DNA of 7,104 nt from Paracoccaceae bacterium (GCA_020441345.1 JAGRMK010000250.1:1-7104); one strand, 5' to 3'; positions 1 to 6,996 are shown, counted from the stretch's first letter. Numbers and translations are program-made. The notes: generated by a model not told the origin, from the letters alone.

Positions 1-1131
1 CTGACCGATGAGGCGAACAAGCGTAAGACGACGATCACCACGTTTCGCTACCGAAAGCCTGACCCGCGCCCCGATCCGCAGGTCGCGCGGCTGGGCACGA
101 CCTTTGCGGAGATGACGAACCGCGCCCATCGCGCCGCCCGCGCAGCGATGGTTCTGCGGGATCGGCACGGGTATGTCCCCGACGTGATTTTCGGGCATGG
201 CGGATGGGGCGAAACACTGTTCCTGCGCGAGGTCTGGCCCGAGGCACGGCTGTTGGTCTATGCCGAGCTTTACTATTCCAGCCGGGGGCTGGATGTCGGC
301 TTCGATCCCGAGTTCGGCAAGGCGGACGATGAAAAGGCGTTCTCGGTGGTCGCGCGGCAGGGTCATCAGGCGCTGATGATGGCGCAGGCCGATGCAGCCC
401 TGTCGCCGACCGAATTTCAGGCCGATACCTTTCCGGCCTGTTTTCGCGACAAGATCACGATCGTTCACGACGGGGTCGATACCGAACGCCTTGTTCCGAA
501 CCCTCTGGCCCAGGTTACCCTGCCCTCGGGGGTCACGTTTCGGGCGGGCGATGAGGTGCTGACCTTCATCAACCGCAACCTCGAACCCTATCGCGGGTAT
601 CATTCCTTCATGCGGGCCTTGCCGGCGGTGATGCGTGCGCGGCCCCGGGCGCATGTCGTCGTGATCGGTGGAGATGACGTCAGTTACGGAGCCCGGCCGG
701 GCGGCGGGCGGACGTGGAAAGATATCTTTCTGGATGAGGTGCGCGACCGGATCGATCCGGATCGCGTCCATTTCACCGGAAAGGTTCCGTATGCCACATT
801 CGTCGCGCTGATGCAGGTCACGCGGGTTCATTGCTATCTGACGGTGCCTTTTGTGCTGTCGTGGTCGATGTTGGAGGCAATGAGCGCCGGGGCGCTGGTT
901 GTCGGATCGCGCACGCCGCCGGTCGAAGAGTTGATTACCGATGGCGAAAACGGTCGGCTGGCGGATTTCTTCGACACGCGGGACCTGGCAGAAGTTCTTG
1001 TCGATTCGTTGTCCCGGCCCGAAGATTTCGGGGCGCTGCGCGAAAATGCCCGCCGCCATATTGTCGAGAACTACGATCTGCGGCGCATTTCGCTGCCCCG
1101 GCTGATTGCCTTCGTCGAAGACCGGCTGTGA
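1..1131 (+). CDS. Glycosyltransferase family 4 protein, 5' end cut off by window edge
   Basis: The reading frame is open from base 1 to TGA at 1129-1131, giving 376 residues, so the true start lies upstream; the ATG at 112 is internal. The N-terminal half shows GHGGWGET (about residues 65-72 of the fragment), YAELYY and DVGFDPEF, which I recognise as the N-terminal domain typical of one GT4 subfamily (Glyco_trans_4_3 type). The C-terminal half is a GT-B nucleotide-sugar-binding domain, with NRNLEPYRGY at 191-200 and SMLEAMSAG at 289-297 followed by SRTPPVEELI. It should transfer a sugar from an activated donor in the cytoplasm; donor and acceptor cannot be read from the sequence. In the usual E-x7-E motif the first Glu is Phe (284) and the second is Glu292. 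About 30-40 N-terminal residues are probably missing. It is convergent with the flagellar operon, so it is not co-transcribed with it. A role in flagellin or polysaccharide glycosylation is only inference. Confidence 0.88.
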   Translation: MTDEANKRKTTITTFRYRKPDPRPDPQVARLGTTFAEMTNRAHRAARAAMVLRDRHGYVPDVIFGHGGWGETLFLREVWPEARLLVYAELYYSSRGLDVGFDPEFGKADDEKAFSVVARQGHQALMMAQADAALSPTEFQADTFPACFRDKITIVHDGVDTERLVPNPLAQVTLPSGVTFRAGDEVLTFINRNLEPYRGYHSFMRALPAVMRARPRAHVVVIGGDDVSYGARPGGGRTWKDIFLDEVRDRIDPDRVHFTGKVPYATFVALMQVTRVHCYLTVPFVLSWSMLEAMSAGALVVGSRTPPVEELITDGENGRLADFFDTRDLAEVLVDSLSRPEDFGALRENARRHIVENYDLRRISLPRLIAFVEDRL

Positions 1132-1132
1132 G

Positions 1133-1160
1133 TCGGGCGGCAAGCCTGAGACCTTTTCTT
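1133..1160 (+). terminator. Candidate intrinsic terminator of the glycosyltransferase gene
   Basis: A six-base-pair stem (TCGGGC at 1133-1138 with GCCTGA at 1144-1149, one G-U pair) closes a five-base loop two bases after the stop codon. The T-rich run CCTTTTCTT follows at 1152-1160. The stem is short and the T tract is interrupted, so termination may be weak. It fits the position, a convergent junction of 81 bp facing flgI. Confidence 0.4.
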
Positions 1161-1212
1161 CATTAGCCGACGGAATGACAAGGGCCTGCCATGTTGGGGC
1201 AGGGCACAACCC

Positions 1213-2313
1213 TTATCGCACCAACAGATCGGCATGCAGCGCGCCGGCGGCGTTGATCGTGTTCAGAATGTCGATCATGTCACGCGGCCCAACACCCAGA
1301 GCGTTCAGACCCGCGACAACCTCGGCCAATGTGGTGCCGCCACGAACCTCGGCCAGACTGACCTCCTGCTGGTTCTCGATCGCGGCATCGGTTCGCGGCA
1401 GGACAATCGTTTGCCCGGGGCTGAACGGATTTGGCTGCACGGCAAGAGGGGTTTCCTCGACCCGCAGGGTCAGCCCGCCCTGTGCGACGGCCACTCGGCT
1501 GATGCGAACCTCTTCGCCCATCACTATGGTGCCAGAGCGCTGGTCGATTACTACCCGCGCCCGGCTGCCCGGGGCAACCACGAGGTTTTCGATCCGGCTC
1601 AGGGCATGCGCCGGGCTCGCCGCGCGGGTAGCGGAAATATTCAGCACGACCGTGCCCGAATCTTGCATTGCAGCGACCGCGCGGCCGAAATGGCCGTTGA
1701 TGGCCTGTTCGATACGCAAGGCCGTCGTGAAATCGGCTTGCCGCAAGGCCAGCCGAACCTGTGCCAGAGAGCTCAGCGCAAAGTCGATCTCCCGTTCGAC
1801 GCGGGCCCCGCCGGGGATGGATCCTGAAGTGGGCACCCCTTCGACGACCTGGGCTGCATCGCCGCGCGCAGCTACGCCGCCGGCGATGACCGCCCCTTGG
1901 GCAACGGCATAGATCTGGCCATCGGCACCATTGAGGGGGGTCATCACCAAGGTGCCGCCGAACAGGCTGTTGGCATCGCCGATCGCGGAAACGGTGACGT
2001 CCACGCGCGAACCCGTTCGGGAGAAGGGGGGCAAGGCCGCCGTGACGAGAACCGCGGCGACATTGCGGGGCCGGAATTGTTCACCCGTCACGTTGACGCC
2101 AAGGCGTTCGAGGATGTTGGCCATGATGTCTTCCGTGAACGGGGCATTGCGAATGCCATCCCCGGTTCCGTCGAGCCCCACAACCAGACCGTATCCGATC
2201 AGGTCGTTGCCGCGCACGCCATCAAATTCGACCAGATCCTTGAGCCGAACCTGCGCCGTTGCCGCGGTTGCCAGTAGCATTATCACCATGGCTGCAATGC
2301 ATTGGCGGATCAT
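1213..2313 (-). CDS. flgI: Flagellar P-ring protein FlgI
   Basis: The 366-residue product builds the P ring, the periplasmic bushing around the flagellar rod in the peptidoglycan layer. Residues 1-20 form a Sec signal peptide: a basic start, a hydrophobic core (MVIMLLA) and an AxA-type site after Ala20 (TATA-free, ending ATA|Q). The mature N-terminus carries the family signature LKDLVEFDGVRGNDLIGYG and then LVVGLDGTGDG. The C-terminus has GGTTLAEVVAGLNALG, PRDMIDIL and AGALHADLLV (residues about 325-366), all typical of FlgI. Length matches the family. The start is ATG at 2311-2313, with GGAG eight bases upstream. It overlaps the flgL stop as ATGA, so translational coupling is likely. It is the last gene of the block; its usual partners FlgH (L ring) and FlgA (P-ring chaperone) are not in the window. 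The stop is TAA at 1213-1215. Confidence 0.97.
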   Translation of the reverse strand: MIRQCIAAMVIMLLATAATAQVRLKDLVEFDGVRGNDLIGYGLVVGLDGTGDGIRNAPFTEDIMANILERLGVNVTGEQFRPRNVAAVLVTAALPPFSRTGSRVDVTVSAIGDANSLFGGTLVMTPLNGADGQIYAVAQGAVIAGGVAARGDAAQVVEGVPTSGSIPGGARVEREIDFALSSLAQVRLALRQADFTTALRIEQAINGHFGRAVAAMQDSGTVVLNISATRAASPAHALSRIENLVVAPGSRARVVIDQRSGTIVMGEEVRISRVAVAQGGLTLRVEETPLAVQPNPFSPGQTIVLPRTDAAIENQQEVSLAEVRGGTTLAEVVAGLNALGVGPRDMIDILNTINAAGALHADLLVR

Positions 2314-3320
2314 CTCAGATACTCCATCAAGGACAGTCGCGCGGTGCGCGCAGTAACCGTATAGAGCGTTTCAAGCTGCGTGCGGGCTTCCTCCAGCCGG
2401 GTCGCTGCCTCATAGGGGTCGACGCCCAGCAGCGTATTGCGCGATGAACCGAGCGCGTCGCGTTCCGTGGAGTACTGCAGGAGACGGGCGTCGAGCGTCG
2501 CCTGGGACTGGCCCACGCGGGCTTGCAGCCCGGTCAGTGAGGTCGCGTTCGAGAGCAGGGATTCTGCGCTCAATTGCGCAAGTTGGAGGCGCTGTGTGTC
2601 GTTGATGGCCAGTGTCGGCTCGGCGATGAGCGCGGCAGTAATCAGCCCGGAAAGCAGTTCTCTGATTGCCGGATCGGCCGCCGTCGGGTGGGTGATGGGA
2701 GTCAGGCCGTCGCCGAGACTGGCGCCTTGTCCGGCGGCGTCCCCGCGATAGAGGGTTGTGTCGAACACGCCGCCCGGGTCCTCCAGGGCCGCGCGCACGG
2801 CAGCATGTATTTCCGTGGCTGATTTCAGGCCGCTGACACTGGGCAAGACGGCGGCGATGATGTCATCGGCATCGGGCAGTGGGGGGCTGTCGGTGGCTAT
2901 GCCGGAAAAGGCCGCTTGCCCCGAGACCCGCAAGCCAAGTGCCGCAACGGTATCCTGGAGCGTGGCATGCGCGCCGCGCCCCGCCAGCGCCAGGGTTTCC
3001 GCCTTGGCGCCCGAGGCCGCCGTTGCCAAGAGGCTGTCTGCGGCCTTGCTTCGGAGATCGCCGAGGTTCCCCAACGTGGTTTGCATCGCATCCACGCGGG
3101 CTGCAACCAGGCGGGTGTTCTGCGTGTAAGAGTCGATACGAGCGAGCCGCGATTCGATCGCGGCCAGCGGCCCAAGGTCGCCGCGCAGATGCTGCTGCGG
3201 GTTTGCGGTCTGGCCGGTCGTCAATTCCACGCCAAGACGGGTGATTTCGGATCGCAAGGCGACGCCTTGACGCTGAAGCTGGTAGGGCAGGGCGAGCGAA
3301 CCAAGGGAAAGCCAGGTCAC
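2310..3320 (-). CDS. flgL: Flagellar hook-filament junction protein FlgL (HAP3)
   Basis: The 336-residue protein is the second junction protein between hook and filament, exported by the flagellar type III system, so it has no Sec signal. It has the flagellin-like layout: an N-terminal helical region with LGVELTTGQTANP (about 29-41) followed by long heptad-like helices, a variable middle (about 140-220), and a conserved C-terminal helix at 300-336 beginning VDPYEAATRLEEARTQLETL. It is slightly longer than the roughly 317 residues of the enteric protein. Flagellin is excluded by its place after flgK and by the DPYEAATRLEEA ending. The start is GTG at 3318-3320, chosen because GGAG lies nine bases upstream and because it sits 3 bp after the flgK stop. 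The downstream end overlaps flgI by four bases. Family identity is secure; the middle domain is too divergent to say more. Confidence 0.93.
   Translation of the reverse strand: MTWLSLGSLALPYQLQRQGVALRSEITRLGVELTTGQTANPQQHLRGDLGPLAAIESRLARIDSYTQNTRLVAARVDAMQTTLGNLGDLRSKAADSLLATAASGAKAETLALAGRGAHATLQDTVAALGLRVSGQAAFSGIATDSPPLPDADDIIAAVLPSVSGLKSATEIHAAVRAALEDPGGVFDTTLYRGDAAGQGASLGDGLTPITHPTAADPAIRELLSGLITAALIAEPTLAINDTQRLQLAQLSAESLLSNATSLTGLQARVGQSQATLDARLLQYSTERDALGSSRNTLLGVDPYEAATRLEEARTQLETLYTVTARTARLSLMEYLR
2322..2325 (-). promoter_or_regulatory. Ribosome binding site of flgI inside flgL
   Basis: On the minus strand GGAG lies eight bases before the flgI ATG, within the last codons of flgL. 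With the ATGA stop/start overlap at 2310-2313 it supports coupled translation of flgL and flgI. Confidence 0.7.
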
Positions 3321-3323
3321 GAT

Positions 3324-4760
3324 TCAGATCTCCAACAAGCGGCGCAGCATGGCGTCTGCGGTTTCAATCACGCGGGCGTTCGCGGCATAGGCCTGTTCCA
3401 CGGCAAGCAATCGCTGCATTTCGGCGTCGGTATCGACGCCGTTGGCCAGCATCTGTTGCGTAACCTCGCCGAGATGCGCCGCGCTTTGTGTGGCGATGTC
3501 CTCTGCGGCCTGACGCTGGATCGAGACACGGGTCATGGTTTCGGTCAGGGTGCTGGAAAAGTCTTGCCGAGGGCTGCCGGGGGCGACGGCCTGCGGGCGG
3601 TCAAGCGCGCTCAGCAAGTTCTGGATCTGCGCCGCATCGCCGACCGGTCCCGGCGTGGTGGCACCCAGTCCGTCGCGCAAGTGCCACAAGGCCCCGCCGC
3701 TGCCGGGCAGGATCGCGTCATTGACCGTGAGGCGTCCGGCCAGGCCGGGTGCCGCCGGGCCGCCAAGGGCAAGGCCGTCGTCGGTGAACACCCCCGCGTC
3801 GCCCGGCGCGAGAGTCGGGTCGGTGCCCGGATCCTGAAAACGGGCCACGAGATCTTCGGCCAGGGCATCGAGTTGCGCCTGCACGCTCACGGCTTCGGTG
3901 TCTCGCAGGGCGAAACTCGCGGCCAGCCGCCCGCCGCGCATCGGGCCATCAGGGCCGGGATCGACCGCACGGCCACCGATCGTCAGGCCGGAAAGCCCGG
4001 AGCCGATGCGCATCGACGGGTCGATGGCGTGGTTTTGGGTGAAGCCGATCTCTTGCGGATTGATGTCCAGCAGCAGCTGGCCACCCGTGGTGAACAATGT
4101 AACGCGACCGTCCGCGCGGGCATATTCGCGCATTGGCACGACCTCGGACAGGGTCGTGATCAGGGCCTGACGATCATCCTCGAGCCCGAGAGTCGACTGC
4201 CCCGCGGCACGCTGGCGCACGATCTGGTCATTCAGCTTGTCGATACGCTGGAGTCCCGTGTTCAACGCGCTGACGTCACTGGCGATATCCACATCGGCCG
4301 AGGCGCGAAGTGCCTGCACCGTCTGCTCGACACTGCCCAGCTTGTCGGCGAACGAGGTGGCCGCCGTCACGACCGCGGCCAGTCTGCTGTCGAGATCCGG
4401 GCGCTCGGAGGCGGCGATCAGTGCGGTCTCGAATCCCGACAGAGCCTTGGACAGCCCCTCTCCGGGCGCGCCGATGCTGGCTTCCAGGCGTTGCCAGAAG
4501 GTGACGCCGGCCTCACCCGCCTGGGCCCGAGACCCCGCGTCGCGGCTGAGGCCCAGCATCGCGGGGTCGACGAGACGGGTGACACTGGCCACCCGCACAC
4601 CGCTGCCCACGCCGCCGAGGCTGGCGGCGGTCAGGTCGATCTGGCGCGCTGCATACCCTTCGGTCAGGGCGTTGGCGACATTTGACGAGACAACCTGCAC
4701 GGCGCGCGCCGAGGCGGTGAGGCCGGAAGCCGCGTTAGACAGGGCAGTTGAGATGCTCAT
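3324..4760 (-). CDS. flgK: Flagellar hook-associated protein FlgK (HAP1)
   Basis: The 478-residue protein is the first junction protein, bound directly to the distal end of the hook. The N-terminal rod/hook-type helix (residues 5-41: TALSNAASGLTASARAV, then VSSNVANALTEGYAARQ) is the family hallmark. The C-terminal D0 helix (442-478: VDTDAEMQRLLAVEQAYAAN, then ARVIETADAMLRRLLEI) matches the flagellar basal body/hook C-terminal domain. It is shorter than the enteric protein (about 550), with the loss in the middle domains. It has no signal peptide, as expected for type III export. The ATG at 4758-4760 follows GGAGG with five bases between, so the start is well supported. It lies 19 bp after flgE and 3 bp before flgL, in the order of assembly (hook, HAP1, HAP3). 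A 589-residue open frame runs antisense through it and flgL but looks like a GC-driven shadow. Confidence 0.96.
   Translation of the reverse strand: MSISTALSNAASGLTASARAVQVVSSNVANALTEGYAARQIDLTAASLGGVGSGVRVASVTRLVDPAMLGLSRDAGSRAQAGEAGVTFWQRLEASIGAPGEGLSKALSGFETALIAASERPDLDSRLAAVVTAATSFADKLGSVEQTVQALRASADVDIASDVSALNTGLQRIDKLNDQIVRQRAAGQSTLGLEDDRQALITTLSEVVPMREYARADGRVTLFTTGGQLLLDINPQEIGFTQNHAIDPSMRIGSGLSGLTIGGRAVDPGPDGPMRGGRLAASFALRDTEAVSVQAQLDALAEDLVARFQDPGTDPTLAPGDAGVFTDDGLALGGPAAPGLAGRLTVNDAILPGSGGALWHLRDGLGATTPGPVGDAAQIQNLLSALDRPQAVAPGSPRQDFSSTLTETMTRVSIQRQAAEDIATQSAAHLGEVTQQMLANGVDTDAEMQRLLAVEQAYAANARVIETADAMLRRLLEI
3330..3333 (-). promoter_or_regulatory. Ribosome binding site deciding the GTG start of flgL
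   Basis: GGAG on the minus strand lies nine bases before GTG at 3318-3320. It sits within the last codons of flgK. This site supports a GTG start for flgL, because no ATG is suitably placed between the flgK stop and the conserved N-terminus. Confidence 0.65.
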
Positions 4761-4765
4761 CTCAC

Positions 4766-4770
4766 CCTCC
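4766..4770 (-). promoter_or_regulatory. Strong ribosome binding site of flgK
   Basis: GGAGG on the minus strand lies five bases before the flgK ATG, in the 19-bp gap after flgE. It is the best Shine-Dalgarno match in the operon and contrasts with the weak one before flgE. Confidence 0.75.
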
Positions 4771-4779
4771 GTTCATGGG

Positions 4780-6093
4780 TTAGCGTTTGATGTTGGTGGT
4801 TTCCTGCAGCATTTCATCGACCGTCTGGATGACCTTTGCGTTCGAGGAATAGGCGCGCTGGGTCTGGATCATGTTGGTCAGTTCGGCGGCGACATCGGTT
4901 GCCGATTCCTCCCGGGCGAAGCCGATCACCTCGCCGGTCGGGCCGTCGCCCGCGTTCCACAGGAACATCGCGCCGCTGTCGGGCGACACGCGGTAGGTCT
5001 GGTTGTCCAACGCGGTCAATCCGTTGGCGTTGGCAACATCGACCAGCGGGATCTGGGCAATGGTGCGGATCAGGCCGGAATCGTAATAGGCTTTGACATA
5101 GCCGTTGGGATCGACCTGCACGCCGACCAGTGACTGCACAGGCGAGCCGTTCCGGTCGATCGAAACAGGAATGAAGCTTTCGGCCATCTGTGTGATCCCG
5201 TCCTCACTACCCGGAATGCCGATGTTCAGGGCGATGTCCTGCCCGTTGACGGTCACGGAAAACTCGCCGGTCGCCGGGTCGAAGGGCGCGCCGGGTGCCC
5301 CGGGATCCTGGGTGACAGACAGGATACGCCCGCCGTTGGGCGGCGTGTCGTCAAAGGTCACGCGGTATTCGCCAACCACGTCGCCGGTTGCCGGATCGGT
5401 CACCGTGGCAAGCCATTCGTTCGAGGTTCCGGTTGCGGGCACCGTGGGGGTGAACCGCATGTTCAAGGTCTCGGTGGTGCCCAGCGGGCTGTAGTATTCC
5501 ATCGCCACATCATGCGGCGTGCCGTCGGCGCCGGCGCGTGTGCCGGTCGCAGGCAGATTGACCCGCACCGAGATCGAGGTCGTCGGGTCCGACGCGAACT
5601 GGTTCGAGTTGATGCGAATCGGTTCCAGGCCGCCGACGGTATCGCGTGCGTAGGTGCCGATGGTGCCGTCGGCTTCGGCGGGCCAGCCCAGCAGGATCAT
5701 GCCGGCCGGATTGCGCAGCATGCCTTCCGCGTCGGGTCGGAAAGACCCCGTGGTCATCAGCATAAGGGGCAAATTGGCCTCACCGGCCTGAACCGCCGCC
5801 GAAGAGGTGACCGGCAGGAACCCGCGGCCGCTGACCGCAAGGTCGGTGGGATTCGAGCTATTGGTCAGGGCACCGCGTTCGTCGATCAGACGCACGGTCG
5901 AGGACCGGACGCCGCCGGCGATATAGGGACCATAGTGAGAGCCCGACATCACCATCGAATTGAACGAGGCAATGACACGCTTGTAGCCGATGGTTCCGGT
6001 ATTGGCGATATTGTCGGAAATGGCAGACAGGCGCGTTGCGTTGGCGTTCAAGCCGGAGATCCCGGCATTGAACGAGGAATAAAGCGTGGACAT
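4780..6093 (-). CDS. flgE: Flagellar hook protein FlgE
   Basis: The 437-residue protein forms the curved hook that joins the rod to the filament; it is exported by the flagellar type III system. The N-terminus (residues 1-40) has STLYSSFNAGISGLN, SDNIANTGTIGYKR and then FNSMV, typical of the rod/hook family. SGRGF at 88-92 is the conserved start of the first globular domain. The middle (about 155-330) is the variable hook domain. The C-terminal helix at 404-437 (LTNMIQTQRAYSSNAKVIQT, then DEMLQETTNIKR) closes the axial core. The length is a little above the enteric 403. An upstream GTG at 6144 would add 17 residues, but the family starts at MSTLYSS, so I place the start at ATG 6091-6093. Its Shine-Dalgarno is weak (AAAGG, ten bases away) and lies in the 3' arm of a hairpin, which may limit initiation. 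The gene begins 84 bp after motB and may have its own promoter. Confidence 0.96.
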   Translation of the reverse strand: MSTLYSSFNAGISGLNANATRLSAISDNIANTGTIGYKRVIASFNSMVMSGSHYGPYIAGGVRSSTVRLIDERGALTNSSNPTDLAVSGRGFLPVTSSAAVQAGEANLPLMLMTTGSFRPDAEGMLRNPAGMILLGWPAEADGTIGTYARDTVGGLEPIRINSNQFASDPTTSISVRVNLPATGTRAGADGTPHDVAMEYYSPLGTTETLNMRFTPTVPATGTSNEWLATVTDPATGDVVGEYRVTFDDTPPNGGRILSVTQDPGAPGAPFDPATGEFSVTVNGQDIALNIGIPGSEDGITQMAESFIPVSIDRNGSPVQSLVGVQVDPNGYVKAYYDSGLIRTIAQIPLVDVANANGLTALDNQTYRVSPDSGAMFLWNAGDGPTGEVIGFAREESATDVAAELTNMIQTQRAYSSNAKVIQTVDEMLQETTNIKR

Positions 6094-6103
6094 GGGCAGC
6101 AGG

Positions 6104-6149
6104 CCTTTCGTGCTGTGGCGAAGTGATTGGCTTCGACACTGCACGAAGG
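6104..6149 (-). promoter_or_regulatory. Long imperfect hairpin/dyad just upstream of flgE
   Basis: Arms at 6104-6123 and 6131-6149 are complementary around a seven-base loop (6124-6130). In minus-strand order the stem pairs CC/GG, then TTCGTGC/GCACGAA, GTG/CAC and CGAAG/CTTCG. This gives 17 pairs interrupted by one bulged A and two single mismatches. The 3' arm ends in AAAGG, the only Shine-Dalgarno candidate for flgE, ten bases before its ATG. No T run follows on either strand, so it is not a classical terminator. It may be an mRNA structure hiding the ribosome site, a processing or stability element between motB and flgE, or a DNA dyad for a regulator. Confidence 0.6.
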
Positions 6150-6151
6150 GC

Positions 6152-6168
6152 GTTAATGGCCAACTAAC
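6152..6168 (-). promoter_or_regulatory. CtrA-box-like motif in the motB-flgE intergenic region
   Basis: On the minus strand the sequence reads TTAG, seven bases, TTAAC, one mismatch from the CtrA consensus TTAA-N7-TTAAC. It also reads as a GTTA/TAAC inverted repeat on both strands. It begins ten bases after the motB stop and lies 59-75 bases upstream of the flgE ATG. CtrA controls flagellar genes in many alphaproteobacteria, including Rhodobacteraceae. I see no convincing -10 at the right distance, so whether it activates flgE is inference. Confidence 0.5.
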
Positions 6169-6177
6169 GACGATCGG

Positions 6178-6984
6178 TCAATTGCGCGTAAAACGCCGCA
6201 GCAGGATCAGCTCAAGCCGGTTGTTGCGCACCGCCATCGGGTTTGCATCGGCAGGCCGGCGGTCGGCGTGACCGGTCACGCGCGCAACCCGCGCCGGATC
6301 GAAACCGTCCTCGGCCAGCAATTGCCGCACGCGATCCGCGCGGCTGCTGGATAGCGTCCAGCGGGGATCGCTGGCCTGCACGACGGTGTAAGTCCGGGTA
6401 TGACCTTCGATGGCCAAGGGGTTGATCGCGAGAGAGAAAACCTGGGCCAGAACGGTCGTGATCTGCCGCAGGACCAGCGTTGGCTCGGCGCCATCATCCG
6501 CAAACAGCGGGGCGCCGGGCAGGTCGAACACCTCGATCACCAGACCCTCGTCGGTTTGTCGTGTGATGATATGGCGCAGGGCGGCGTCGAGGACCGGGCT
6601 TTCGCCGCCCATGCCGCTCAACCGTTGTGCGATATCTTCGAAGGATTGCGTTTCGGCCTGGGTATCGGCACCCGATTCGGCATCGGCTTCGTCCGGTGTT
6701 GTTGGCCCAACCTGTGCGCGGGTTTCCAGATCGACACCGCCGAACATGCCTTCGCCACCCGAAGAGATCCGGTGCACGGGGATCGAGGGATTGAAATAAT
6801 CCGCCAAGCCACGCCGTTGCGATTCCGTCGTTGCGCCCAAAAGCCACATCATCAGGAAGAAGGCCATCATGGCCGTCACGAAGTCCGCATAGGCAACTTT
6901 CCACGCGCCACCATGGTGGCCGCCGCCCTGGACGATCTTCTTCCGTTTGATGATGATTGGCGCGGCATCATTTTGCCGGCTCAT
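6178..6984 (-). CDS. motB: Flagellar motor stator protein MotB
   Basis: The 268-residue protein pairs with MotA in the inner membrane to form the ion channel that drives the motor, and anchors it to peptidoglycan. After a short basic cytoplasmic N-terminus (PIIIKRKK at 9-16, then GGGHHGGAWK) comes one transmembrane helix (about 31-50, YADFVTAMMAFFLMMWLLGA). Asp34 in it is the expected ion-binding residue. An acidic linker (about 85-115) leads to an OmpA-like domain (about 148-262) with IEGHT at 192-196, WTLSSSRADRVRQLL at 209-223, and GHADRRP, then VRNNRLEL. The usual Asp after GHT is Arg197. I chose ATG at 6982-6984 because AGGGG lies seven bases upstream and the family N-terminus begins there; the ATG at 7006-7008 has no ribosome site. 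MotA is not in the window. flgE follows after 84 bp. Confidence 0.94.
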   Translation of the reverse strand: MSRQNDAAPIIIKRKKIVQGGGHHGGAWKVAYADFVTAMMAFFLMMWLLGATTESQRRGLADYFNPSIPVHRISSGGEGMFGGVDLETRAQVGPTTPDEADAESGADTQAETQSFEDIAQRLSGMGGESPVLDAALRHIITRQTDEGLVIEVFDLPGAPLFADDGAEPTLVLRQITTVLAQVFSLAINPLAIEGHTRTYTVVQASDPRWTLSSSRADRVRQLLAEDGFDPARVARVTGHADRRPADANPMAVRNNRLELILLRRFTRN

Positions 6985-6991
6985 TCCACCA

Positions 6992-6996
6992 CCCCT
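6992..6996 (-). promoter_or_regulatory. Ribosome binding site supporting the inner ATG of motB
   Basis: AGGGG on the minus strand lies seven bases before ATG 6982-6984. No comparable site precedes the ATG eight codons upstream, at 7006-7008. It is only a partial match to the anti-Shine-Dalgarno sequence. Confidence 0.45.

Noticed and set aside
1185..1203. Hairpin CCTGCC/GGCAGG with a seven-base loop between the glycosyltransferase and flgI, as a terminator for flgI
   Set aside because: The stem is only six pairs and no T run follows on the minus strand. It may still slow transcription but is not supported as an intrinsic terminator.
1106..1912. Plus-strand open frame of 268 residues antisense to flgI and overlapping the end of the glycosyltransferase
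   Set aside because: It overlaps two well-supported genes and lacks any domain; it is a composition shadow.
2916..4685. A 589-residue plus-strand open frame antisense to flgL and flgK
   Set aside because: Both flgK and flgL are clear on the minus strand with ribosome sites and family signatures. High-GC genes commonly leave long antisense frames free of stops, and this product is low-complexity (rich in Arg, Gly and Ala) with no recognisable domain.
5512..6126. Plus-strand open frame of 204 residues antisense to flgE
   Set aside because: It mirrors the flgE coding frame, has Arg/Gly-rich composition and matches no family I know.
6093..6144. Longer flgE product starting at GTG 6142-6144
   Set aside because: The extra 17 residues do not fit the family, whose N-terminus is the MSTLYSS helix, and they are encoded within the hairpin region.
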